Shown: positions 18,564 through 27,496 of the stretch, one piece after another
Position numbering within the stretch: position 1 is the first letter of the stretch
How the letters are laid out: the number at the start of each line of letters is the position of its first letter
NCBI RefSeq assembly: GCF_001667145.1
Contig: NZ_LZIF01000035.1
Span: forward strand, 1 to 64,000
Length of the DNA: 64,000 nt
DNA from: Mycobacterium sp. 852002-51971_SCH5477799-a
GTDB taxonomy: Bacteria > Actinomycetota > Actinomycetes > Mycobacteriales > Mycobacteriaceae
Direction: 5' to 3'
Notes under the pieces: model-generated
Databases searched by the model: none
Told to the model about the DNA's origin: nothing
What the model saw: only the letters and a program-made list of their open reading frames with translations
Position numbers and translations under genes: made by a program

Positions 18564-19373
18564 CTATTCGAGTTGATCGCGCAGTGAGCTCAGCGTGTTC
18601 GCCAGGATGCGCGATACCTGCATCTGCGACACGCCGATCCGCTCCGCGATCTGACTCTGTGTCATGGATTCGAAGAACCGCATCCGCAACACCTCGCGTT
18701 CACGCTGCGGGAGGGTGGCAACCAACACCCGGAGGGCTTCGCGGTTGGTGATGTGTTCGATCTGAGGATCGATGTCGCCGACCGAGTCGGCGACCGAACG
18801 AGGCGTTCCCGAGCTATCCGCGCCAAGCGGCGCGTCGAGGGAGTCGAGTCGATAGGCGTCGCCCGCGACGAGGCATTCGACGATCTCCTCGCGCGAAACC
18901 TCGAGCATTTGCGACAGCTCGCCGGCGGAGGGCGCGCGCCCGAGTTGCTGGGACAGGTCCGCGGTCGCCCTGCTGATTTGAACGTGCAGCTCGCGGAGCC
19001 GCCGCGGGACGCGCATTCCCCAGCTGTAGTCGCGGAAGTAACGCCGGACTTCGCCCATCATGGTGGGTACGGCGAATCCGATGAAGCTGGGTCCTTTCGC
19101 GGGGTCGAATCGGTTGACGGCGTTCATCAACCCCAGTCGAGCGACCTGGATCAGGTCCTCGAGACCTTCGCCCCGACGGGCGAAGTGACTGGCGACGTGG
19201 TCCGCTAGCGGCAAGCATCGGGACACGATGCGTTCGCGCTGGGAGGCGTACTCGTGCGATTCGGCGGGCAATTGCTGCAGCACCAAGAACATCTCGACGA
19301 CATCGTCGTAAGAATCGTCGGTCTTGGTTCTGGGTGGCGGGGCCGGACGCGTTGCAGAAATGACATGGGTCAT
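18564..19373 (-). CDS. SigF/SigB-type RNA polymerase sigma factor
   Basis: A 269-residue group 3 sigma factor close to mycobacterial SigF. Region 2 contains LEDLIQVARLGLMNAVNRFD and the core-binding stretch VPTMMGEVRRYFRD. Region 3 starts at VPRRLRELH. Region 4 ends with SMTQSQIAERIGVSQMQVSR, the -35 recognition helix. The usual partner gene for an RsbW-type anti-sigma factor is not adjacent on either side. The start at MTHVIS (19373) is the best guess; the frame is open further upstream. It probably directs a stress or stationary-phase regulon. Confidence 0.9.
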   Translation of the reverse strand: MTHVISATRPAPPPRTKTDDSYDDVVEMFLVLQQLPAESHEYASQRERIVSRCLPLADHVASHFARRGEGLEDLIQVARLGLMNAVNRFDPAKGPSFIGFAVPTMMGEVRRYFRDYSWGMRVPRRLRELHVQISRATADLSQQLGRAPSAGELSQMLEVSREEIVECLVAGDAYRLDSLDAPLGADSSGTPRSVADSVGDIDPQIEHITNREALRVLVATLPQREREVLRMRFFESMTQSQIAERIGVSQMQVSRILANTLSSLRDQLE

Positions 19374-20084
19374 CGCTTGGCGCACCCCAAGGTCACTCGA
19401 CGAATCGTGTAAACAGTTGCGCGAGAACAAGATTTCATGCTGACTCTCTCCTGAGTCGTGTGCACTGGGAGGTTGCAGCTATGCGCATTTCTCGCCCCCA
19501 CTGCATCTCGATCCGCCGGACTGTCGAATCGCCAACGCACGAAGGAGCGGGAGGCGGCTGAGGCTGATTCCGCCGGAGCCATACCAAGCTCAGTAGCCGT
19601 GCGGCTGACTGGACCGCTTTTAGCTAAACGGCGACGCGTCCATAACGGACTTCATTGGAGACTATACGCCCCTGCGCCCCGCTCGGCGATCGCTTGGGGC
19701 GACAGATTTAGATACTTTTTGAACAGTTTCTACGGTGTACAAGCCGGGCGCCAGCAAGCCGCGGGCCGCGAGCCACGGTCCTCTTCGACGTACCGCACGG
19801 TCGTCCAGCTGGGACGTCGGGGGCCTTCTGGCACCCAACGACGAGGTGGCCGGCGATGTGGCAAACGCATCTCACCGAATTTTCTGGTCGCTGAAATTTG
19901 CTCGACGCGCTGCGGTCCGCGTGGTCTCGCACCGCGAGCGATGATTCTCATTTCGGATTCGGCTGGGTACTGTTCGCCTAATGTTCGTGACCTCGATCGG
20001 CGAGTTCGGCCATCTCCGATGGCGAGACCAATTCGCGCGCAACGCTTTATGCGGTCCTCGGCGTATCCGGTCCGCGAGCGGGCG
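19374..20084. other. Long gap between the sigma factor and an SDR gene
   Basis: About 710 bp without a supported gene. The part at 19600-19735 is noticeably richer in A/T (for example AGATTTAGATACTTTTTG near 19707) and could hold promoters for either side. The forward frame that becomes the SDR is open through the gap, but its upstream part looks non-coding. Confidence 0.5.
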
Positions 20085-20972
20085 ATGAGCGGCACCGAGG
20101 TTCCGCTGGCCGGGCGCGGCGTGGTGGTATCAGGCGGCAGCCGCGGCATCGGGCGGGCAGTCGCCGAGCTGCTGGGCAGCCTGGGCGCCGGTGTGGTCGT
20201 CAACGGGCGTGAGGAGCAGGCCGTGCAGGAGACGGCCGCGGCGATCACGGCCTCGGGCGGGCGGGCCACCGCGGTGGTCGGAGCCGCGCACGAAGAACAT
20301 GTCGCCCGCGCGCTCGTCGACGCATGTCTGAGCACATTCGGCCGGCTGGACGCTCTGATCAATTGCGCCGGCATCGCCGAACCCGCGGGTTCATCCATCC
20401 TCACGATCACCCCGGAGGAGTTCGACGGCCTGATCAATGGCCACCTGGGCACCGCCTTTCACACCTGCCGGGTGGCCGCTCCGGTGCTGGCCGCCCAGGG
20501 GCACGGCACCATCATCAACACCGGTTCTGTGGCGTTTCTCGGTGACTACGGCGGGACGGGATATCCGGCGGGTAAGGGTGCCGTCAACGGCCTGACAATG
20601 GCCATTGCCGCCGAACTGAAGCCGTACGGCGTGCGGGCCAACATAGTGTGTCCCGGTGCCAGGACACGGCTGTCCACCGGTGCCGAATACGAACAACACA
20701 TCGAAGACCTGCACCGCCGCGGCCTGCTCGACGAGGTGACCATGCGGGCGTCACTCGACAGCGCTCCGCCCGAGTTCGTCGCGCCGGTCTACGCCTATCT
20801 CGCGAGCGATTTGTCGCGTGAGGTGACCGGTCGAATCTTTGTGGCCGCAGGCGGTTTCGTGGGTAGCTTCGATCGCCAAACGCCACGACTACTGGGCTAC
20901 CGCGACCATCACCACGCCGGGCCATGGTCGGTGCACGACGTCCACCACATGATCGGTGGCACGACCCAGTGA
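20085..20972 (+). CDS. SDR oxidoreductase
   Basis: A 295-residue short-chain dehydrogenase. It has SGGSRGIG near residue 16, NCAGIAEP near residue 93 and the catalytic YPAGK pentad near residue 160. A C-terminal extension (RDHHHAGPWSVHDVHHM) is rich in histidine and tryptophan, unusual for classical SDRs and like the tail of MaoC-linked or steroid SDRs. The start is uncertain because no clear ribosome site is seen; another ATG at 20050 is in frame. No operon partners are visible: the next gene is convergent. Confidence 0.85.
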   Translation: MSGTEVPLAGRGVVVSGGSRGIGRAVAELLGSLGAGVVVNGREEQAVQETAAAITASGGRATAVVGAAHEEHVARALVDACLSTFGRLDALINCAGIAEPAGSSILTITPEEFDGLINGHLGTAFHTCRVAAPVLAAQGHGTIINTGSVAFLGDYGGTGYPAGKGAVNGLTMAIAAELKPYGVRANIVCPGARTRLSTGAEYEQHIEDLHRRGLLDEVTMRASLDSAPPEFVAPVYAYLASDLSREVTGRIFVAAGGFVGSFDRQTPRLLGYRDHHHAGPWSVHDVHHMIGGTTQ

Positions 20973-21032
20973 CGAGGCGGCCGTGCAAGCTCGAGTCCGA
21001 GCGGGCCCGGCTGCCTGTCAGCTGACAGAGCG

Positions 21033-21704
21033 TTACGAGAGCCGATTGGCGGCGAAGTCGGCCGCTTGGTCAACCATCCCCGCCTCGACGTATTGGCGAT
21101 GCGCGGCAGGGTTGCCTGCGCCGGAACAAACTGGATCGCCGGGGACACACAATTCGAGCGTTTTCGCCGAATACAGCGGTCCGATGTTCACCGGTGGCTG
21201 ATTGATGATGCTCATGAACTGGCCCGAAGGCTTGCCGAACAGCGCCACCGCGGCCACGTGGTTGGCCACTTCGGCCGGCATCGGCTGCAGCGACCGCACC
21301 AGGTGCACGCCGTCCGGGACGGCGCTTTCGGTGACGAAGCCCATCACCGCGGCGCCCTGCGAGTAACCGCCCAGCACCATCTTGGTGCGGGGGCAATTCG
21401 CCGCCATTTGCTCGACATGATTGCCGGCGTCGCTGATGCCGTCGGCGGCCGTGGGGAAGTCGGTGGTGGCCGGGTAGTTGACCGGATACACGCCTACCGA
21501 CTTACCGCCGACGTGCGAGCGCAAGGTGTCGACGAAGTTCTGCCCGATGCGTCCGACACCGGGTGGTTCGGTGGTGCCTCGGGCGAACACCACCTCGACG
21601 TCGCGGCATGGTTCCGCTGACGCCGTCGCGACCGGACCGATGAGCTGAGCCCAAATCGGCGACAGCACAGCACAAGTCAATACAGCGAGAGGATGCGCCT
21701 GCAC
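21033..21704 (-). CDS. Cutinase-family secreted esterase
   Basis: A serine esterase or lipase of the mycobacterial cutinase-like family. The nucleophile motif GYSQG follows KMVLG. The family start is EPCRDVEVVFARGTTEPPGVG, with the first disulfide Cys. The Cys pair ELCVPGDPVC and a C-terminal His (NPAAHRQYV) complete the expected catalytic set. A hydrophobic stretch ending ATASA precedes the mature start and should be the signal peptide. The GTG at 21704 gives a plausible but weakly basic signal peptide; a longer form to 21821 (TTG) is open. It is 155 bp past the end of a TetR gene, with a copy of that regulator's candidate operator between them. Confidence 0.85.
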   Translation of the reverse strand: MQAHPLAVLTCAVLSPIWAQLIGPVATASAEPCRDVEVVFARGTTEPPGVGRIGQNFVDTLRSHVGGKSVGVYPVNYPATTDFPTAADGISDAGNHVEQMAANCPRTKMVLGGYSQGAAVMGFVTESAVPDGVHLVRSLQPMPAEVANHVAAVALFGKPSGQFMSIINQPPVNIGPLYSAKTLELCVPGDPVCSGAGNPAAHRQYVEAGMVDQAADFAANRLS

Positions 21705-21820
21705 ATCGCGATCGTGCCACAGGACATCGGAGAGCGCGCGTCGTGCGGGCGCCTGCCGACCGAATGTGACGAAGACCTCCGTCAATGAATCGCGCGGCCA
21801 ACAACCGGGACATATCGACA

Positions 21821-21834
21821 ACTATGTATGGTCA
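21821..21834. promoter_or_regulatory. Operator-like site upstream of the cutinase gene
   Basis: ACTATGTATGGTCA is identical at 13 of 14 bases to 22654-22667 before the amidohydrolase gene. It sits just before the cutinase reading frame, so the same TetR protein may control both. Confidence 0.5.
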
Positions 21835-21859
21835 GGTGGGCCGGTCCTGCGTCCCCGGA

Positions 21860-22531
21860 TCAGGAGGCTCTCGAAGAGCGCCGGCGTGTTGCCGGTGGCT
21901 CGGGGGCGCCCAGTGCGTCCATAGCTCGGACCAGTTGCGGATAGGCGATCGCCGGCCCGATCCACCGGGTGAGGTAGCGGCGCAGGTCGGCGCCGCTACG
22001 CGGCGGCCGACCCGGGTCGGCCAGGAAGGAATGCAGAACCCGCAGCGAGAATTCGTTCAGCTCATCCAGGCCCGCCTCGTCGAAACCGTAGCGCTCCCAA
22101 TCGATGTCGTAGCGATGAAGCATCGAACGACCGAACGCCAGCGCGGTATCGGAGATGATCGAAACCTTCTGGCCGCCGCGGTGGCGCTGGTTCAGCACGA
22201 ATTCGACCTGATTGTCCGAGGCCAGTTCTTCGATGGCGAAAGCCATTCCCTCGGTGATGGCAACCACCGGGTCGGTGACGCCCTGCAGGTGGGCCGCCAT
22301 CCGATCGAGGAAGCCGTCGGCCGAGCGCATCGCCGATGCCACTAACAGTGCCTGCGTTCCGGGGAAGTATCGATAGACGGTCTGTCGGGTGACCCCCAGG
22401 GCCCGCGCCACATCCGCGATCCGCATCGCCGAGCCCCGCTCGTCGATGATCTTGTCGGCGGCGTCGAGGATGCGTTCGATCGCCTCCGCATCGGATGACG
22501 GCGTGTTTCCTGCCCAACCGTGACTGCGCAT
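21860..22531 (-). CDS. TetR-family transcriptional regulator
   Basis: A 223-residue regulator with a TetR DNA-binding domain at residues 15-62 (IERILDAADKIIDERG, IADVARALGVTRQTVYRYFPGTQALL). The C-terminal domain is of unknown ligand class. It is divergent from the D-aminoacylase-type amidohydrolase at 22710, with a strong palindrome in the 178 bp between them. A related site lies before the cutinase gene. It is probably the local repressor of both enzymes. Confidence 0.9.
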   Translation of the reverse strand: MRSHGWAGNTPSSDAEAIERILDAADKIIDERGSAMRIADVARALGVTRQTVYRYFPGTQALLVASAMRSADGFLDRMAAHLQGVTDPVVAITEGMAFAIEELASDNQVEFVLNQRHRGGQKVSIISDTALAFGRSMLHRYDIDWERYGFDEAGLDELNEFSLRVLHSFLADPGRPPRSGADLRRYLTRWIGPAIAYPQLVRAMDALGAPEPPATRRRSSRAS

Positions 22532-22644
22532 GATTACCGGGTGGCAAACCCGTAGCCGGCGAACCCCACAGCCGGATCATATCGTCTCCGCGGCGCCATC
22601 GTTGCTGGCTGACCACCGCGTCGTGCGCCCGTTGCCCGGCAGAC

Positions 22645-22667
22645 AGTATGCATACTATGTATGATCA
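22645..22667. promoter_or_regulatory. Composite palindromic operator, TetR / amidohydrolase
   Basis: Two overlapping palindromes: AGTATGCATACT (perfect, 22645-22656) and CATAC-TAT-GTATG (perfect arms, 22651-22663). TACTAT inside it is a plausible -10 element. It lies midway between divergent start codons, as expected for a TetR operator. Confidence 0.65.
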
Positions 22668-22709
22668 CTGCGCGAACCGGAGGCTCCGGCGCGACAGAGA
22701 GGCCGACCG

Positions 22710-24476
22710 ATGCAGTACGACACGGTGATCGCGAACGGGCGCTGGTTCGACGGGACGGGCGCGCCGTCGGCTCTACGGAACATCGGCGTGCGGGACGGGC
22801 GGGTGGTCACCATCGCCCAGGGGCCACTCGACACGACGGGCGCCCAGGTCATCGACGCCACCGGGCAGTGGGTCATTCCGGGCATCATCGACATCCACAC
22901 CCACTACGACATCGAAACACTCTGTGAGCCGGGGCTTTCCGAATCGCTGCGACACGGGGTGACGACCGTGATGCTGGGCTCCTGCTCGCTGTCCACTGTC
23001 TACCTGGACAACGTCGACGCGGGCGACATCTTCGGCCGCGTCGAGGCGATTCCGCGGCGCTATGTCATCGAGCACCTCGACGAAGCCCGATCATGGAACA
23101 GTCCAAGGGAATACGTCGCCGCACTCGAACAGCTGAACCTCGGCCCCAACATCGCGGCGTTCATCGGTCACTCCGACATGCGCGCCGCGACGATGGGGTT
23201 GGACCGGGCGACGCGCAAGGACACCCGCCCGTCGGCGGCGGAGCTGGCGCGGATGGAGGCGATGCTCGAAGACGCTCTCGACGAAGGCTTCGTCGGCATG
23301 TCATCGCAGCAACTGCTGTTCGACAAGCTCGACGGCGAGGTCTGTCGATCGCGCACCCTGCCGTCGACCTACGCCAAGCCGCGCGAGCTCCGGCGCCTGA
23401 ACGCAATCCTGCGGCGGCGCAACAAGATTCTGCAGTCGGGGCCCGACATCAAGAACCCGTTGTCGATAATTTCTCAACTGGCCACCTCGCTCGGGGCGGG
23501 ACGCCGGCGGTTGAAGACCAGCTTGCTGTCGGCCGCTGACGTCAAGTCGCTGCCACCGGTCATCTACCTCATGGAGTGGCTCGGCCGCTTGGTCAATGCG
23601 TTCGGCGCGGATTTCCGCTGGCAGCATCTGCCGGTGCCGTTCGAGGTCTACGCCGACGGGATATCGCTGGTGATCTTCGAAGAGTTCGGTTCGGGCGCAG
23701 CGGCGCTGCATCTGCAGGATGAGATCGCCCTCAACGAGCTGATGCGCGACGAAGACTACCGGCGTCAGTTTCGCAAGGACTACGACCAGAAATACGGACC
23801 CAGGGTGTGGCATCGCGACTTCTTCGACGCCGACATCGTGGCGTGCCCGGACGAATCGGTGGTCGGTAAGTCCTTCGGGCAGGTGGGTCTGGATCGCGGC
23901 GGGTTACATCCGGTCGACGCCTTCCTCGATCTGGTGCTCGAGCACGGCGACAAGCTGCGCTGGCGCACCACGATCTCCAACCACCGGCCCGAAATGCTCA
24001 AGAAGCTCGCCCAAAGCGCAGGCGTGCAGATGGGGTTCTCGGACGCGGGTGCGCACTTGCGCAACATGGCGTTCTACAACTCGGGCCTGCGCCTGTTGCG
24101 CCACGTGCGCGACGCCGAGAGGCAAGGCACGCTGTTCATGTCGATCGAGCGCGCCGTGCACCGGCTTACCGGTGAGCTCGGTGCGTGGTACGAGATCGAC
24201 GCCGGCACGCTGCGTGACGGCGACCGCGCCGACATCGTGGTCATCAATCCCGACAAGCTCGACGAATCGCTCGACCGCTACGCCGAGCATCCGGTCCAGT
24301 CCTACGGCGGGTTGTCGCGGATGGTCAACCGCAACGACGACACCGTCACGGCGGTCCTGGTGTCGGGGAAACTCGCCTTCGGCGCAGGCAAGGCATCGCC
24401 GGAGCTGGGCCGGCAGCGATTCGGTGAATTCCTCCGGGCCGGCAGCCCGGCGCGACATCCGGCCCACACCGGTTAG
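22710..24476 (+). CDS. N-acyl-D-amino-acid deacylase-type amidohydrolase
   Basis: A 588-residue metal-dependent hydrolase of the D-aminoacylase group. The metal motif PGIIDIHTHYD is near residues 62-72. Further signatures are HGVTTVMLGSC and FSDAGAHLRNMAFYN, with the late catalytic Asp. The C-terminal beta sandwich ends in GDRADIVVINPD. It hydrolyses an N-acyl or cyclic amide bond; actinobacteria carry many paralogues with unknown substrates. Regulation is probably by the divergent TetR gene through the palindrome at 22645-22667. Confidence 0.9.
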   Translation: MQYDTVIANGRWFDGTGAPSALRNIGVRDGRVVTIAQGPLDTTGAQVIDATGQWVIPGIIDIHTHYDIETLCEPGLSESLRHGVTTVMLGSCSLSTVYLDNVDAGDIFGRVEAIPRRYVIEHLDEARSWNSPREYVAALEQLNLGPNIAAFIGHSDMRAATMGLDRATRKDTRPSAAELARMEAMLEDALDEGFVGMSSQQLLFDKLDGEVCRSRTLPSTYAKPRELRRLNAILRRRNKILQSGPDIKNPLSIISQLATSLGAGRRRLKTSLLSAADVKSLPPVIYLMEWLGRLVNAFGADFRWQHLPVPFEVYADGISLVIFEEFGSGAAALHLQDEIALNELMRDEDYRRQFRKDYDQKYGPRVWHRDFFDADIVACPDESVVGKSFGQVGLDRGGLHPVDAFLDLVLEHGDKLRWRTTISNHRPEMLKKLAQSAGVQMGFSDAGAHLRNMAFYNSGLRLLRHVRDAERQGTLFMSIERAVHRLTGELGAWYEIDAGTLRDGDRADIVVINPDKLDESLDRYAEHPVQSYGGLSRMVNRNDDTVTAVLVSGKLAFGAGKASPELGRQRFGEFLRAGSPARHPAHTG

Positions 24477-24507
24477 CCGCACCTATTGCGCTGGGGTGCT
24501 GCGACAT

Positions 24508-25149
24508 TCATGCCACTGACGCACCCAGGATGAGGTTGACCGCCTCGTCGAGTTGCCCGGAGATCTCGGCGAAGCTGATGAATCGAGCGGTCATCAGCGC
24601 GCCGGAGAAGGTCATCTGCAGCGTGGATTTCACGGCTCGGGGCCAGCCTGGACCGAGCGCGGCACCGATCCGCTTGGCCACTTCCTCGCCGATTTGTTCA
24701 CGAAGCGGTGCGACCGCCGGATCGTCGGCCATCAGCGCGGCGCCACAGGCGGCGGTCAGCTCCGGCTCATCCGCGACGACGACCGCCATGTCCCGCAGCG
24801 TGGCGCTGACCCGGGTCTTGGTCGAGTCGTTGACATCGGTATGTAGTGGCAGGTCGCGCAGGAAGCGCAGATACACGGCCGCGACGAGCGCGCTTTTCGA
24901 GGGAAAGTAGGTGTAGGCGCTGGCCGGCGATACCCCGGCGCGAGTCGCGACTGCGCGCATCGTGAGGTTCGCGTACGACGATTCCCGCAGCTCCGCCAAT
25001 CCGGCATCGAGGACCTTGCGAATGGTCTGCCCGGGTCGGCGATCCGACCGGCGAGCCGCGGCTGATTTGCCGGCAACGACCGGGAAAGACGCATCTTTAG
25101 ACACCCGTCCAGTGTAGGAACGCGGCGCGGCGCCAACAACCGCGTCCAT
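24508..25149 (-). CDS. TetR-family transcriptional regulator
   Basis: A regulator of up to 213 residues; a GTG at 25104 (VSKDAS) would give 198 residues and may be the true start. The DNA-binding domain covers QTIRKVLDAGLAELRES to SPASAYTYFPSKSALVAAV. The C-terminal part (VVADEPELTAACGAALMADDPAV) resembles a TetR subgroup common next to P450 genes in mycobacteria. It is divergent from the methyltransferase at 25255, and a perfect palindrome lies between them. Confidence 0.88.
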   Translation of the reverse strand: MDAVVGAAPRSYTGRVSKDASFPVVAGKSAAARRSDRRPGQTIRKVLDAGLAELRESSYANLTMRAVATRAGVSPASAYTYFPSKSALVAAVYLRFLRDLPLHTDVNDSTKTRVSATLRDMAVVVADEPELTAACGAALMADDPAVAPLREQIGEEVAKRIGAALGPGWPRAVKSTLQMTFSGALMTARFISFAEISGQLDEAVNLILGASVA

Positions 25150-25192
25150 CGCGGGTCGGGCCGCCTCTGCGCGGACGCGGGTGCCCTTTTTA

Positions 25193-25206
25193 CAGACAAC
25201 TGTCTA
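25193..25206. promoter_or_regulatory. TetR operator-like palindrome
   Basis: The core AGACA-AC-TGTCT is a perfect inverted repeat, with flanking C and A. This form (AGACNNNNGTCT) is common for TetR proteins. It is about 50 bp before the methyltransferase start and 44-90 bp before the TetR start. Confidence 0.65.
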
Positions 25207-25254
25207 AAACGGGACTGGCTGTCATCGGACGCGCGTCGTTCTAGAGTGGCGCTC

Positions 25255-25800
25255 ATGGGCGCAGCGGACCGGCATAGCTGGGACGAACGGTACGCGGCGA
25301 AGGGGCCGCCACCGTTGAGTTCGGTTGCCCCGCCGTCCGCATTTGCCGGCCACGCGGATCTGTTTCCCACGGCCGGCAGGGCTCTCGACCTGGCCTGCGG
25401 ACAGGGGACCGGCGCGGTCTGGCTGGCCGCGCGCGGCATGCAGGTACTGGGACTGGACGTCTCCCCGGTGGCCATCTGCCACGCGCGCGAACTGGCCCAA
25501 TGTGCCGGGGTGGGCGACCGCTGTCGTTTCGACGTCGTCGATCTCGATGGTGGCCTGCCGGCGGGGGCGCCGGTCGAGGTCATCGTCTGCTGCAAGTTCC
25601 GGGACCCTCGCCTCGACCGGGCGATCATCGAACGACTGTCGCCGGGCGGGCTGCTGGCGGTCACCGCACTCAGTGAGGTCGGGGCCAGCCCTGGTGCCTT
25701 CCGCGTCGCGGCCGGCGAGCTACCCGCAGCCTTCGCCGGCCTGGACTTGATCGACGCTGACGAAGGTGGCGGTCAGGCGTGGCTGCTGGCCCGGCGATGA
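25255..25800 (+). CDS. Class I SAM-dependent methyltransferase
   Basis: A 181-residue Rossmann-fold methyltransferase of the TehB/thiopurine-like type. Motif I is ALDLACGQGTGAVWLA near residues 44-59, followed by VLGLDVSPVAI (acidic loop at the end of strand 2) and RCRFDVVDLD. The start WDERYA is typical of this group. It is small and soluble; the acceptor is unknown, though detoxification of small molecules would fit control by a TetR repressor. Confidence 0.88.
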   Translation: MGAADRHSWDERYAAKGPPPLSSVAPPSAFAGHADLFPTAGRALDLACGQGTGAVWLAARGMQVLGLDVSPVAICHARELAQCAGVGDRCRFDVVDLDGGLPAGAPVEVIVCCKFRDPRLDRAIIERLSPGGLLAVTALSEVGASPGAFRVAAGELPAAFAGLDLIDADEGGGQAWLLARR

Positions 25801-25806
25801 CGCGGT

Positions 25807-27180
25807 CTAACCGGCATTCCCTTGCGCTCGGCTCGAGCGGCGACGATCCGGCCGTCGTCCAGGCGCCCCTGTGCGGTGCGACATCGCCGATTCGGTGGGG
25901 GTGGGATTGGTCCGCGGCGACCTGCTGGTCCGGCGGCGCCGCTGCCCGCCCGAGTTGGCCCGATGCTGCGCAGGCGCCTGCGAGGGCGCCCGGACGGGTG
26001 CGGGGGCCTGGTAGGGCGCGACCTCGCCCACGAGCGCTTGCACCGCGGCCGACGCCGCGGTCACTTGCTGAGGGGCGACCTTGATGCCGGCCTTGCGCAT
26101 CAACGCCTGGGTGTCGTGGCGCTGCTCGGGCAGCACGACGGTGACGACGTCGCCGGCGCTCCCCGCCCGCGCGGTGCGCCCGGACCGGTGCAGATAGGAC
26201 TTGTGCTCCGCGGGCGGGTCGATGTGCACGACTAGCTCGACCTCGTCGACGTGCACCCCGCGCGCTGCGATGTCGGTTGCCACCAGCACCCGGGCGCCAC
26301 CAGAGGCGAACATCGCGAGGTTGCGCTCGCGCGCGGGCTGAGACAGGTTGCCGTGCAAGTCAACCGACGGAACGCCCGATTCGGTGAGCTGCCTGGCGAG
26401 CTTGCGCGCTTGATGCTTGGTGCGCATGAACAGGATCCGGCGTCCAGTGCCGGTTGCGAGCCGGTGCACAACCTCTTTCTTGGCATCGGCATTGGCGACG
26501 TGGAATACGTGATGGGTCATCTCGGATACCGGTGAGTTGGCCTCGTCGACCGAGTGCAGCACCTCGTTGCGGAGGAACCGCTTGACGAGTTTGTCGACGC
26601 CGTTGTCCAGGGTCGCCGAAAAGAGCAGCCGCTGACCGCCATTCGGAGTGGCGGCCAGGATGCGGGTGACGCCGGGCAGGAAGCCGAGATCGGCCATGTG
26701 GTCGGCTTCGTCGATGACGGTGATTTCGACCGCGTCGAGGCTGACCAGTCGCTGCTTCATCAGGTCCTCGAGCCGGCCCGGACAGGCGACCACGATGTCC
26801 ACCCCGGACTTGAGGGCGGCGACCTGACGGCCTTGCGATACGCCGCCGAAGATCGTGGTGATCCGCAGGCCGCAGGCCGTCGCCAACGGCTCCAGCGTCG
26901 CTGTGATCTGCGTCGCTAACTCTCGGGTCGGCGCGAGCACCAACCCCGATGGCCGTGAGGGGCGCCGGGTTGCGTCCGACAGGCGGCTGACCAGCGGGAT
27001 CGAGAAGGCTAGCGTCTTGCCACTGCCGGTCTTTCCGCGACCGAGCACGTCGCGCCCGGCGAGCGTGTCGGGCAGGGTCTCGACCTGGATCGGAAACGGG
27101 TGGGTGATGCCGCGCTGGGCGAGCGCATCGACCAGCGAAGCGCGCACGCCGAGGTCGGCAAAGGTTTTGTCGGTAGTCAC
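25807..27180 (-). CDS. rhlE: ATP-dependent RNA helicase RhlE (DEAD-box)
   Basis: A 457-residue DEAD-box helicase. The Q motif is FADLGV...GITHPFPIQ, motif I GKTGSGKT, motif Ia APTRELA, motif II VIDEADHMADLG, motif III LFSATL, motif V DIAARGVHV and motif VI HRSGRTARAG. After the two RecA domains (to about residue 370) comes a disordered tail rich in Pro, Ala and Arg, a usual RNA-binding extension. The GTG start at 27180 (TTDKTFADL) is preferred because AAAGG lies nine bases upstream; ATG at 27201 would add seven residues. It probably acts in rRNA processing and RNA decay, especially in cold. Confidence 0.92.
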   Translation of the reverse strand: MTTDKTFADLGVRASLVDALAQRGITHPFPIQVETLPDTLAGRDVLGRGKTGSGKTLAFSIPLVSRLSDATRRPSRPSGLVLAPTRELATQITATLEPLATACGLRITTIFGGVSQGRQVAALKSGVDIVVACPGRLEDLMKQRLVSLDAVEITVIDEADHMADLGFLPGVTRILAATPNGGQRLLFSATLDNGVDKLVKRFLRNEVLHSVDEANSPVSEMTHHVFHVANADAKKEVVHRLATGTGRRILFMRTKHQARKLARQLTESGVPSVDLHGNLSQPARERNLAMFASGGARVLVATDIAARGVHVDEVELVVHIDPPAEHKSYLHRSGRTARAGSAGDVVTVVLPEQRHDTQALMRKAGIKVAPQQVTAASAAVQALVGEVAPYQAPAPVRAPSQAPAQHRANSGGQRRRRTSRSPRTNPTPTESAMSHRTGAPGRRPDRRRSSRAQGNAG

Positions 27181-27496
27181 TTTTCGGTGCCTTTCAGGCA
27201 TCGGTCATGCCGGACCGGCAACGCGGTCGTCGCGAGCGGTTTTCGGCACAAGTTGGCGAGATTGCCGGAGGGCAAAATCGATCGCCGCGAGACAAGCTAG
27301 TGCGGGTGCACGGATCATCTGAACGTGGTGGTTGAGCCCGAATTCGGGGCAGCACCAGTGGGATGAAGAAGCGTTCCACGACGTAGTTGACATCAGGCTT
27401 TGAAGCCAACGTTGCTGTGAGCATAGCGCACCCCGCGCACAACCACGAGAAACCGCGCGGGAACTCCGGTGTGATGTGCGCCGCAGTGGAGCTCGC
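27181..27496. other. Gap between rhlE and the nitrile hydratase-like operon
   Basis: This stretch is the 5' leader and promoter area of rhlE, read leftward. It follows the end of the nitrile hydratase-like operon, which runs in the same direction. I see no open frame with coding character, no clear hairpin and no operator here. Confidence 0.4.

Noticed and set aside
19728..19753. GTTT, 16 bases, GGG resembling a SigF-type promoter in the gap next to the SigF-like gene
   Set aside because: The -10 part reads GGGCGC rather than GGGTAT and points toward the SDR gene, so the match is too weak.
19458..20084. An N-terminal extension of the SDR of about 209 codons
   Set aside because: The translation is low in structure, rich in Arg and Ser, and precedes the conserved SDR start by far too much.
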